Assembly: GCA_051294375.1 (NCBI GenBank)
Contig: CM119264.1
Coordinates: 19,847,590-19,911,589 of the forward strand
Direction: 5' to 3'
From: Paraspadella gotoi
Lineage: Eukaryota; Chaetognatha
Length of the DNA stretch: 64,000 nucleotides
The notes under the pieces were generated by a model. It ran no database searches and was not told the DNA's origin. It worked only from the letters and a program-made list of their open reading frames with translations. Of this stretch, positions 46,807-57,275 are shown one piece after another. Each line of letters starts with the position of its first letter. Positions within the stretch are counted from its first letter, which is position 1. The position numbers and the translations under genes are program-made.

Positions 46807-47730
46807 TACTTAAATTTTCTCTTTACTCTTAACGTTATTTATATTACAGAACTATAAGTTTTTACCTTGTTCAGCCTTACTGGTTAATGTCCGCTTGGAA
46901 TTTAACCTTTGTTAAAAAAATTATTTAGTTACATGCTTTTTGTCAATTAAAAGGACGTCCAGCTCTTTTGGGAATAACTTTAAAAAATTGTTTGGACGGG
47001 TAAATAAAAAAATTATTGAATGAATATTAGTACACTTGTAAAAAATTGTGATGACAACATAATCAATTAAAAAGATTGACCTTTGGTAACAATGACCTTG
47101 TCCAAAGGTTCTGAGAATGCTGCATATGCTTTTCCGACCGCGTCCATTAGGAATGCTGTCATTTCTAACACTATTGTTGCTTTCCTAAAGTCGACAGTTC
47201 TAGAGGGGATGCGTGGGACATTCTGCTTCTCTATCCTACATTTTTATTAATCAGGCGGATTTCAGTCAGAAAAACTGCGCGGCCAAAGTCAAGAGTCACA
47301 GTCTTCATCTTGATATTTGGCAAAACTTTCCTTAATTTTTACATAATATCTAATATATTATTACTATAACATAATTTTGACCAAAATTTGCTATAAATGA
47401 ACTAAGAAAACCTTCAAACTGATTTTACAGTATCATTATTTAACTAAATTTCAACTCATATCTAATCATATTAAGAGTAGGTATTATTTTGTTGTAATCA
47501 TTTAGTTGTAATTCTGACTTAGTAGGCGATATGAGGGTATGAGGATAACCTAATTTTATCAGTTTTAGAAAAAAACATTCATCGTTTGAAATTACTTCTA
47601 TAATAAGCATATAAATATAAAAAAAATCTAAAACTCAAGTAATCTTGAGGGAAAGTAATCTTCCCCCCCTATTTTCACCAAACATCTGCATAAACATTTT
47701 GAAAAAAAAAAATTAACAAATCTTTTTCAG
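46807..47730. repeat. Z block 2, upstream intron with conserved minus-strand frame
   Basis: Duplicate of 42830-43692. The minus-strand frame at 47067-47240 reads VPRIPSRTVDF, MTAFLMDAVGKAYAAFSEPL, DKVIVTKGQSF then TAA, parallel to the frames at 43018 and 50401. Confidence 0.5.
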
Positions 47731-47976
47731 CTTTGCCAAGTGAGGTTAATGTTAGTAAATCAATTTCCGAAGTTGTATCCACATTACCAAAACATGATCT
47801 TCCAGTCAAAGGAGAAAAGACAAAGTTGGAAAAATTAGAAAAAAAACCTAAAGAAGCACAAAAGAAAATCCCAACAACGATTACTCCAGTATCTGAAAAA
47901 GAAAATTTAAAAAAACCAAATGAAAAGACTGAATTCCCTTCCATGAGTGTAAAAACTGGTACACTCAAGGAATCAG
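47731..47976 (+). CDS. PEVK-like alpha exon Z2
   Basis: The acceptor is TCTTTTTCAG and the donor GTAAGG. The exon has 246 nt, phase 1 on both sides, 82 codons, and is fully open. It begins ALPSEVNVSKSISEV and continues with LPKHDLPVKGEKTKLEKL, PKEAQKKIPTTITPV, KKPNEKTEFPSM and GTLKESG. The composition is Lys, Glu, Pro, Thr and Val, the PEVK type. Splice sites and length match Z3. The intron after it keeps only about 30 bp of the cassette's short intron, including an acceptor-like GATATTAG, before G-family sequence, so its beta partner appears to have been lost. Confidence 0.72.
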
Positions 47977-48004
47977 GTAAGGGTAAAATGGTATAATGAT
48001 ACAT

Positions 48005-48350
48005 TTTTCTAAGGTAAGTTTTTTTTTAAATTTTGATATTAGCTTTTAGATATTGGCTTTTAGGGGGAAATATATGTCGCTCAAATTGCTTCCCCTTGAA
48101 AAGATAAAAGGGGCTGCCCCCTCGGGCAGTCTACCCCTGGGGTAATAATTTTTTAATCAGTCAGGGTACCCCTAATGTACCATACCTAAGGACGACCCCA
48201 AGGGGCTACCTCTAGGTGAATAAATTTTTTTACCCTTTCAGGGGTGCTATAAAAGCTAATATTCTTTGGAAACAATAAAACTTACCCCTAGTGATAACCC
48301 CAGAGGGTAAAAAAAAATCCTCCCCCTGGGATGAGAAAGAACAGGTAGGG
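48005..48350. repeat. G-family GC-hairpin element
   Basis: Short GC palindromes such as GGGGCTGCCCCC, CCCCTGGGG and CCCCAAGGGG are spread over 300 bp. It replaces the expected beta exon downstream of Z2. Confidence 0.6.
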
Positions 48351-48529
48351 AAATTTTAAACGAAAGAAGCCAAGCTTTTTAAATATGTTCTTTACCAAAT
48401 TTTTTATCCCTGTCACTCTATTTTCTTTTCCTTTTTTTTTTTTACTCTCTCTATTTTTTATTGGATATATATTTAGAAATCTAAATCTCTAAACTCAACG
48501 AAAAGAAAGGAATAATAAAATTAACACAT
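48351..48529. mobile_element. F-family tail fragment
   Basis: CCAAGCTTTTTAAATATGTT ... CTCAACGAAAAGAAAGGAAT, shared with 51580-51800. The tail matches F-family 3' ends, but the hammerhead-like motif is absent. Confidence 0.5.
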
Positions 48530-48890
48530 GGGAGTACAATTACAATATTTTTATTCATGACCAATATTTTGATCTATTGGACATCAACATCAAGGCCAAA
48601 TGAGTAGGTTAATAGTCAGAACAAAAAATGAGGAGAGATATAGAGAGTGAGTGACCAAAATCAGGGATTAATCCCTCCATCCCTCCCTTCCCTCCTCGTT
48701 TTTAAAGTCATCAAGAACAGGTTTCCAAATGTCTGTCTTCACATAGGTTCCAAGATCATTTAGTCCATGTCCTGAGCTACAGTCTAGGCGCCTTATCCAC
48801 AAAGCCTCTTCAACTTTGGCCCTGAAGATGATCTGTCCAATGGATCGAAATATTAGTCATGAATGAAAATATTACACCTGTAATCTTTAT
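48530..48890. mobile_element. H-family hairpin TIR element, copy 2
   Basis: Left GGGAGTACAATTACAATATT, right GAAAATATTACACCTGTAAT. The inner hairpin segment reads CTGAAGATGATCTGTCC, AATGGATCGAAATATT. Confidence 0.7.
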
Positions 48891-49330
48891 CTAATTCATT
48901 ATCTCGGTACATGTAATGACTCAAAGAATTTCAATTTTTTTTTTTCATATTTATTTTCCTTTCTTTTTTCTGTTAATTTTTTTGGAAAAATTATTTATTT
49001 TGTGAGAGTATCTTCTTATCCTTTTTTTAAAAAGAACATATGCCAATACTCAGAAAAATTGACCAATCCTTTTGACTACTTTAAAATATTTTGTTTATTT
49101 TTTTAAAATAAAATAAAATCTCACTTCATGATTCAATGCATTTTAGTAAAATTTTTTATATTGAAAAAGTTCACTGCAATCAAAAACACTACCCTAAAAC
49201 TGAAAATGTTTTAAAAATAAAGATCTAAAATTAATGCAATAAACCAAACTGGTTAATAAGGCGTGTCAAAGTTTATCACTTTGTATCATTAGGAATTATG
49301 CAATACAAAATTAATTTATACATTATATAC
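48891..49330. repeat. Duplicated Z-block intron tail, copy 2
   Basis: Uninterrupted ATTCATTATCTCGGTAC at 48895-48911 is the empty site for the Tc1-like insertion in copy 3. Confidence 0.7.
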
Positions 49331-50280
49331 TAAATTAATTTTTATAAATTCATAAGCAATAAAAAAATTTGGGGGGAATTTATTTTTTAAGAACGGATTC
49401 AGATAGCCAATAAAATGTCGATGATAAGTGGGTTAAATACGAAAAAACCCCTTAGAACACATCATCATCATACTATAATTTTTATAGTTTTTGTTAATTT
49501 TAACCAATAAAATATAAAAAATTATAAATAGTATAATACTATTTTTTATTTATTTTTTTAAGCTCTACCACAATCCATTTTTAAAAATTCATAATTTGAA
49601 AATAATTTTTTTATGATTTTTAAATACGATAAACTTTGATAATGCTTCAATGTTATTAAATGTACATAGAATCCTAAATTGTTTTTTAAAAATTATTTAT
49701 ATTTCAGTAGGGGTAGCCCCACACAATGGGGTGAGTCAAAAATTTAGAATGAGTACATGCTCAAACGAAAATTTATACATTTTTAAGTATACTTTCAATG
49801 GACAAACAATTTATAATATGGCTCTATACCCAAATAATTAATTTTTTAACATTTATTTATAGATAGAAAAGGCCAAATTTTTTTTTATAATATTAAAATT
49901 TTAAGACCAGATTAAAATAACTCATAAAGAGTTGTCTACACAAAGTATAATTCTTTTTTAAATATTTTTATGATAAGTGAGCCAAAAATAAGAAAAACCG
50001 TAGAAAATGTCATCTTTCGATGATTTTATCAGTTTTTTTATATTTTCACTTAAAAAATGTAAGAATTTTTAAAAGCAGTAATTATATTTCTTGTTTAACT
50101 TTTTATACTCTATCACAATCCATCAAAAATTTTAAGATTTAAAAAAATAATTTTATAATGTAAAAAAAGATAAGTAACATTTAATGTATTAATCAAGATG
50201 TATAATATAAATTTATTTTGAAAACTTTTCTAATAGTCGAAATTTTATATTATTTCCTGAGTTGGTCCCTACTTTCAGGA
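49331..50280. other. Intron, AT-rich with degraded P-like sequence
   Basis: Contains AAGTGGGTTAAATACGAAAA and other fragments resembling P arms and the 11.1-11.8 kb repeats. No exon is seen. A 63-codon frame at 49650-49841 is unsupported. Confidence 0.4.
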
Positions 50281-51015
50281 ATACTCTAACGTTATTTATA
50301 TTACAGAACTTTACCTTGTTCAGCTTTACTGGTTGATGTCTGCTTGGAAGTTAATAAAAAAGGAAATAAAAAAATAATTAAATGAAGATTGGTACACTTG
50401 TTAAAAATTGTAATGAGTAAAAGTTTCTGAGAATGCTGCATATGCTTTTCGGACCGCGCATTTTGGGAATGCTGTCATTTCTGTCACTATTGTTGCTTTC
50501 ATAAAATCAACAGTTCTATAGGGGATGCATGGAACATTTTTCTTCTCTATCCTACATTTTTATTAATCAGGGGGATTTCAGTCAGAAAAACTGCGTCTTC
50601 ATCTTGATTTTTGGCAAAATTTTCCTGAATTTTTACATATTATCTAATATATTATTACTATAACATAATTTTAACCCAAAATTGCTATATATGAACTATG
50701 ATTACCTTTAAACTGATTTTACAGTACCAATATTTAACTTAATTTCAACTCATATCTAATCATATTAAGAGTAGGTATTATTTAGTTGTAATTATTTAGT
50801 TGTAATTCTGACTTAGTAGGTGAGATGTCCTTTAGGATAACCTAATTTTATCAGTTTTAGTAAAAAACATTCAATGTTTGAATTACTTCTATAATAAGCA
50901 TAAAAATATAAAAAAATTTTCAAAAAAATATAAAACTCAAGTAATCTTTCCCCCTACTTTCACCAAACATCTGCATAAACATTTTGAAAAAAAAAAATTA
51001 CCAAATCTTTTTCAG
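50281..51015. repeat. Z block 3, upstream intron with conserved minus-strand frame
   Basis: Shorter duplicate of the Z-block intron. The minus-strand frame at 50401-50556 reads RKAYAAFSETFTHYNF then TAA. Its C-terminus differs from the other two copies because of a deletion. Confidence 0.5.
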
Positions 51016-51261
51016 CTTTGCCAAATGAGGTTAATGATAGTAAATCAACTTTCGAAGTTGTACCCACATTACCAAAATATGATCTTCCAGTCAAAGGAGA
51101 AAAGACAAAGTTGGAAAAATTAGAAAACAAACCTAAAGAAGCACAAAAGCAAATCCCAACAACGATTACTCCGGTATCTGAAAGGGAAAATGTTAAACAA
51201 CCAAATGAAAAGACTGAAATCCCTTCCATGAGTGTAAAAACTGGTACACTCAAGGAATCAG
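51016..51261 (+). CDS. PEVK-like alpha exon Z3
   Basis: The acceptor is CTTTTTCAG and the donor GTAAAG. The exon has 246 nt, phase 1 on both sides, 82 open codons: ALPNEVNDSKSTFEV, LPKYDLPVKGEKTKLEKLE, QIPTTITPV, KTEIPSMSVKTGTLKESG. It differs from Z2 by scattered substitutions only and keeps the frame throughout, which argues for function. The degenerate beta exon W1 follows after 63 bp, preserving the cassette order. Confidence 0.72.
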
Positions 51262-51324
51262 GTAAAGGTAAAAAGGTATAATGATAAATGTTTCATAGGT
51301 ATTTTTTTTAAATTTTAATATTAG

Positions 51325-51544
51325 GTTTTGATAAATTACCTGATATAAAATTAACAAAAACATTAAAAGAGCCAGAAGGTATTATGTCAAATGAAGTTCA
51401 TCTGAAACCTTTAGAAAAAAAAAGAGTCCGCTAAAAACGAATCAAAAAACCTAATGAAAATGAAGAAATAAAAAGAATTTCGGAAAAAGATAAAAAAAAA
51501 TAAAAAACTCCAAAAAGCAGAACTGGAAAAATTATCTCCAAAAG
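51325..51544 (+). pseudogene. Beta exon W1, frameshifted
   Basis: Acceptor TTTTAATATTAG, opening GFDKLPDIKLTK and LKEPEGIMSNEVHLKPLEK in frame, then a stop at 51432. Later sequence in other frames still matches W2 (NENEEIKRI, ISEKDKKK, ELEKLSPKG). At least two shifts occur in A runs. The donor-like GGTTAAAT is shared with W2. Confidence 0.7.
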
Positions 51545-51829
51545 GTTAAATTGCAGTATTAATTGCAATTTTAAACGAAAGAAGCCAAGCTTTTTAAATC
51601 TGTTCTTTACCAAATATTGTTTTCCCCTCACTCTATTTTCTTTTCCTTTTTTTTTACTTTCTCTTTTTTTATTGGATATATATTTAAAAAAAAAAGTTTG
51701 AAATTTTTTTTCTTCAACGAATTAAATTCGTTTAAGAAACAAAATTTATAACTTTTTTTCTAAATCTCTAAACTCAACGAAAAGAAAGGAATAATACAAT
51801 GGATATATATTTAAAATAAAATATTTTAT
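51545..51829. mobile_element. F-family tail fragment
   Basis: Shares CGAAAGAAGCCAAGCTTTTT and CTCAACGAAAAGAAAGGAAT with 48360-48520. No intact motif. Confidence 0.5.
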
Positions 51830-52335
51830 AAGAATTTTGCAAGTTCAACCTTATATAAAAAAATCTCAATAATTTTTTTTTATTTGATTTTAACTTTTAT
51901 AAATTGACACCATCAAAACTTTATATCCTACTCAATAACACACTTTTCTAACCACACAAAATTTGATCTCATTCTATCCAGCCAATTATGATTAATTCAA
52001 GTAATTATGGGTTAAAATAGTAAAAATATTTTAGTAAATGCAACTCAAGTTTTTTTTCAAACTCGCACGATTCCATCGAACCTTTATATCCAGGTCAATA
52101 GCACACTTTCTTACCCACACACAAAATTTCATTCCAATCCATCCAGCCAATCACCAGTAATTGGAGTAATTGTGAAGGTGGGACGGACGGACATCATTTA
52201 TTTGCATAATTTATTATAATTCGATGTTCTGATATGATAAAAATGATTTACCGACAAGATTTAGGGGGTGGACCGATGGACCGACAAAGTAAATTATAGA
52301 GTCGGAATCCGCTAATAAGCAGATCCGACTTAAAA
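51830..52335 (-). mobile_element. R1-family element, minus strand, truncated
   Basis: Two internal modules, the landmark TTGCATAATTTATTATAATT and the end GGAATCCGCTAATAAGCAGA then TCCGACTT. Confidence 0.6.
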
Positions 52336-52988
52336 CATCCGTCAAGAATTGATTCAGGAAGTTTAGCTTTTTGGTTATAGTGGAAATATACCCCAGGGGT
52401 TAATATTTTCTTATACCTAGGGGTGACCCCCTGGGAGGGTAAATCTTTGCCCCAAGGGAATCTGCCAAGGGGCTATTCATAAACGCTAAAGAAATATCCC
52501 CCTTGAGGGCATAACTAGGTGTACACTGTACAGTTTCTATACACCCAGAGAGGATCCCTACGTTTCTTTACACTACTCTGGTTGTAAGAATTTCATAGAG
52601 CATAAAAAATGCATGTCAGATCAGTAGAAATTCCCCATAACTTAACAAAATACATAAGGGAAAAATAATGTACAAAGTCCATAAAGGAAAAGTAATGGAT
52701 GGAATAATGGCTATAAAAAAAATAAGAAAAATTGTAAATTATTGTAAAAAAATAATCTTAGAAGATGACAATGAAGGAGACAAAAAAATGTACAAAGAAG
52801 TTAATACATTAGGCTCAAATTATTAAAAGGAAACCTAATGGGTCTCTATCCTATGGTATGAAAAGTAAAGCATAACAAATTTTTTTTTATAAAATGCTAA
52901 ACTTTTTAAAAAAATAATACAAAGTTTATTTATTAATATTTATCATAAATCTACCAAATATCTTCCTTATCTCAATTCATCATTGAAG
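52336..52988. repeat. X block, copy 2 (upstream part)
   Basis: G-family hairpins at 52345-52575, then sequence parallel to 31560-31954 including GCATGTCAGATCAGTAGAAA. Non-coding. Confidence 0.7.
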
Positions 52989-53144
52989 GAAAAGATGGAA
53001 ATGGACAAAAATTCAAGTTGCCAAAAAATATGCAAAACAAGGAAGCAATTGATTATTCCATTAAGAATAAACCAAACCTACGAAAGACAGAATTAAATCA
53101 AGTAGAAGAAACTCCATTAGAAAAACTTAAAAGATTAGAAAACG
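52989..53144 (+). CDS. PEVK-like exon X2 (156 nt)
   Basis: Duplicate of X1 with the same boundaries (acceptor CATTGAAG, donor GTAAGT) and phase, 52 open codons. It begins GKDGNGQKFKLPKN and includes IDYSIKNKPNLRKTEL and EETPLEKLKRLENG. The substitutions from X1 (E to G, I to M, E to D, I to K) keep the frame and the Lys-rich character. X2 lies after Z3-W1 and before A3-B3, and X1 lies before A1-B1, so X precedes an A-B pair both times. Confidence 0.7.
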
Positions 53145-55315
53145 GTAAGTTTTAAATTGGTTATATTATTATAATATCAAATAATTATGCACAAAACAGT
53201 CAATAAAATATAACACTTTGAATCATAATAAAACGCTGCAAATAATAATTTGCTGAAATGTATAGATTGACGATTATCTTGATTTCAGATAATGTCCTAG
53301 ATAAAATATTTAATATACATATATATATTATTAATATTATTTTTTATTAACTTTCTTTTTATAAATTTTTTACTATTATTGAGAAAGTGGTGTTGTATAA
53401 TTTTTTAATTAGATAACCATAGCATACCTCATTCTTGTAAGAAAATCATAATATCTAAAAGGATGAACAGAAAGGGATGCAAATGAATATTTTTTTAGAA
53501 GACAAAGTTTATATATGGTTTTTTACATTTCAATGTGACACACTGAAAACTGCTAATAGAAACAAATCGCCATTGGAAAACATGTAAATATTTATTTAAT
53601 CTTAAACATTTTTGGTGTAACAAAAACCAAAATCATTTTCATATCTGAATTTCATTGATGGCTTTTGATTTGATGCGGCAATGAGCGGAGACAAAAATGT
53701 TGTGTCATTTTAAAACCCAAAAGCTTTTTTTCAATCTTTTTGTCTTACTTAAAAATTAAAGAACTTTTATATAAAATAGTATTAATATTATTATCTTCTG
53801 AAAGCTCTTTAAAATGAGAAGGGCATATTTCAGAATACTTTAATATAATAATTTAGATATTCAAAACCTAAACTATATTTTTTTAAATTTATAACCTATT
53901 TTAACTATAATAATTTAACTAATTATTGTTTGTATAGGTATCATAAAAAGCTGGGGAAAAACTAAATTAAAAAAGCTAATAGTGTTTCAAAAATTATCCT
54001 TTAACGAAAATTGGTTTTTGATGCAACAACGATTTTTTTTCTATAAGCAGTAAAGCGTAGCAAAAATATTGAAATCAAGGAGAATCAAAATTTGAATTGA
54101 AAATAATGAACATTTTTAAATAAAAAAAAATCATTTGTCAATTTTTGCATAGCCCATATTTAAACATAGTACTCACCATGGAATATGTTAAAATTTTAAA
54201 ATGTTTTTTTATTTTTGAAAGCAGATTCGAATTCCTCAAGAAAATTTTTAGAAAATTATTTTATTAAGTGGGAGTAAATCATTAAAAAATATTATAATTA
54301 ATTATAATCCTCAAGAAAATTTTTAGAAAATTATTTTATTAAGTGGGAGTAAATCATTAAAAAATATTATAATTAATATATAATTAAATTTGAGTATAAA
54401 AAATACAATAATGAAAGAATTTTTGATTAAGACTTATATTTTCTTTTATTAACTTTGTATAAGGAATTCGAATCTCGAAAAAATATTTTTAAAATTTTGA
54501 CATTTTCTATTTATAAATATGGGTTAATATAAAATTTAAGAAATTTAAAAACATATTTTATACAGTCCTGTGCAAAAAAACGCAACACTTTATAACTTTA
54601 AATTCCAGACACTATATCATTTAAGTATAATTTTTTTTAAAAAAATTATATAAAAAATTAAAACTTGGTAAAAAAAGAATGAATATGACTAAATTTTATT
54701 ATAATCGGTGAAGTGGTTTAGGAGATATGATTTTTTTTTGTTCCAAAAACAAACGGAAAAATTAACTTTTATCTACACGGATTTTTTTTAACTAAAAAAC
54801 TATAAAATAAAAAAGGTTGTGTTAGTACAAACATTGTAAAAGAACTCAAATTATTAAAATTTTATAAAAACTATATTTAGCTTACATAATATGAAAATAA
54901 AGACCCATATAAATATTTCAGTAAGTTTATTTACAAATTTTATATTTTATTAACTGTTTGTTAACTATATTTATTAATAAATAATAATAAAAAAAAGCTA
55001 AAATGAAAAAAATTGAATTTTTAAAATTTTAAAACCGGATTTGAATTCCTTACAAAAAGTTGATATAAGAAAGTATAATGCATTTTAACAAAGTCTTTCA
55101 TTAAGTTGGTTAAAAATGTTAAAAACTATTTTTTTATTTAATTTTTTTAATTTTTGGCTTAAAATTATAGTTTTTCTGAACTTTGACCAACTTAATTATA
55201 TAATTTTAAATAAAAATTATATTTTCAATCAATGTTCTCTAGTACAAGAGTGTTTATTAGAGTAGAGCACTGGGTAACATAAATTTTATTTGAGTGAACA
55301 AACAAGGACATTTAG
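53145..55315. repeat. Intron with degraded L- and P-family sequence
   Basis: 53160-53210 is the empty site for the hAT-like MITE. 53560-53720 contains reversed L-like sequence with GCGGCAATGAGCGGAGA. 54160-54545 is a P palindrome with an internal 69-bp tandem duplication (54230-54300 / 54305-54375). 54830-54990 is the AT module also at 37025-37190. 55020-55215 is a P palindrome. No exon is seen. Confidence 0.55.
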
Positions 55316-56688
55316 TAAGGGGTGAACTTAGATATTATTTTGCCTGATTAACTGAGCAAAGTGTTACTGAAATTGCCTAGGTAAAGAAATGATTTTTTTT
55401 ATTTAAGATAGGCAGTTACTACTACTATTAGGCAGTTTCTGAATCAAAATAGTTTGCTTATATTTATTTTTAAAGATAAATAAAACAATATATTTTCTTT
55501 TATTGTTTTAATTTCGTTAAAAACTATATTTTCAATTTGTTATTACTATATTTTAAGCCCAAAAATACTTTTCCCAGATGGCATGAAATATGACTATCAG
55601 CATTAAGTATGTAAACTACCAGACCGAGAACCAATAAAATTATTAAAGAAGATTAATTCATTGATAAATAAAAAAAATAACAGATAATGAAGAAATTAGT
55701 AATAACAATAAGGATGCATACATTTAAAGAGATTTGCAATGTAATGTATTCAGTTGTATCCTGATATGATTGACAAGATTAAAACCTTGATCAAAGATGA
55801 TATAAAAATGTACACAAGACTCAAGTCGCCCAAAAATGTTTTGTATCTTATTTAGAAGGTCAAAGCTCATTAGCATATATGGATTACTCAATACCTCCCT
55901 AGCGGATAAAAAAGTCGAGCTCGATATGGAAAGTAAATATTCTAAAGATATGATTTTCAAATAAAAAAAATCTAAAAAAATCCTCCTATTTTTTTATCAT
56001 TAACAAAGATTTTAAGTAAAAAATGACATTCTTGAACATACTGAAAATTTTTTATCTTAATTAAAAACAAATATATAATAGATTCCAACCTCTTTCACCA
56101 AACACCAAATACGAAACACCAAACATATTTTTAACTATTAATTTTTTTTATAAAATTATTTTATCTTTCATTAAAAATATTTGGGCTAAAACTAATTGAA
56201 TTTCAATGTTGAGCAAATTAAAGTTTTATATTTGATAAAGATTTTGTTCAAAAATTAATACCGAAAAATATCCTATTTTGTTATTTTTTAAATTTTATAT
56301 GAAAATTTGCAAAATTATTTGTTTCACTATCTTATATTTTTATATTTTATGAATGTTTTACTATTTAAACTATATTATTTAATTATATATATATTACTTT
56401 TTAAAAATATTATTTGCTTATTATATCTAATAGCTCATTTTGAAAGGGGAGGTCAGTGTTGTCTCCTGGAAATAGAGGGAGCATCTATATAACACAAGGT
56501 TAGACTACAATAAAATACAATTAGACTACAATATTTAATTTAATATTATTTGGCTTCAAATTATTAAAGATAACCTTTCCCTTTTAAATCTTAGCAAATT
56601 AGATCATAAGTTTATCAGTTATATCTTAGTTTTAAACATCCTTTCCTCAATTAAAAAAGAAAAAATCTTTGCCTAAGTTCACCCCTTA
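55316..56688 (+). mobile_element. hAT-like 1.37-kb element with decayed reading frame
   Basis: The inverted ends are TAAGGGGTGAACTTAG and the complement of CTAAGTTCACCCCTTA, flanked by the 8-bp near-duplication ACATTTAG / ATATTTAG. Inside, 55575-55965 has successive protein-like stretches in shifting + frames: LPDREPIKLLKKINSLINK, then QLYPDMIDKIKTLIKDD, then KLISIYGLLNTSLADKKVEL. This suggests a rotted transposase or captured gene. The family of the frame is not identified. Confidence 0.55.
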
Positions 56689-56869
56689 ATATTTAGACGT
56701 GAGATAGTATGATTAAGAAACAAAAAAATGTTTTGCTTATATTGTTTGGAGAACAGTATCATTAATTACAATATATTTACAGTAATATCCTTATAAAATA
56801 ATAAATTTTCAAAATATTTTTAAGTTTTGAAAAAATTATTCGACATTATTGTGTAATCCTTTCGTTTTG
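56689..56869. other. Intron, AT-rich
   Basis: Nothing recognised. Confidence 0.4.
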
Positions 56870-57060
56870 TTGCTTTAGGAATATGCAGGAATAAGTTTGA
56901 TTTGTTTGTGACAACGATTTGTTTTATTTCAGTTTAGAAACGGCTTTGAAACATGTCCGTTTCTAAAGTGAAATAAAACAAATCGTTGTCACAAACAAAT
57001 CAAACTTATTCCTGCATATTCCTAAAGCAACAAAACGAAAGGATTACACAATAATGTCGA
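56870..57060. mobile_element. F-family near-perfect palindrome
   Basis: Arms of about 85 bp: CAGGAATAAGTTTGATTTGT and its complement, meeting at GTTTAGAAACGGCTTTGAAA. The motif between the arms is reduced. The tail AACGAAAGGATTACAC is present. Confidence 0.7.
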
Positions 57061-57084
57061 ATAATTTTTTCAAAATTTTTATTT

Positions 57085-57275
57085 GTAAAATTAATACAAC
57101 GATTTTTATTAAGAGACTGACATGTTTCGGCTTGTTGGCTTCAAGCATTCATGCAGGCTTGAAGCCAACAAGCCGAAACATGTCCGTCTCTTAATAAAAA
57201 TTGTTGTATTAATTTCACAAATACTTTGCCTTCTCTAAAATAAAAAAAAACGAAAAGAAAGGATTATCGCAAAAT
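57085..57275. mobile_element. F-family palindrome with motif in both arms
   Basis: The arms are GTATTAATTTCACAAAT-type and its complement. The + strand motif at 57154-57187 has stem GGCTTG/CAAGCC followed by GAAACATGTCCG. The tail is AACGAAAAGAAAGGATTA. Confidence 0.75.

Noticed and set aside
55724-55960. 78-codon minus-strand frame
   Set aside because: The + strand has better protein-like stretches in the same place, so the minus frame is probably a shadow of a decayed + strand frame.
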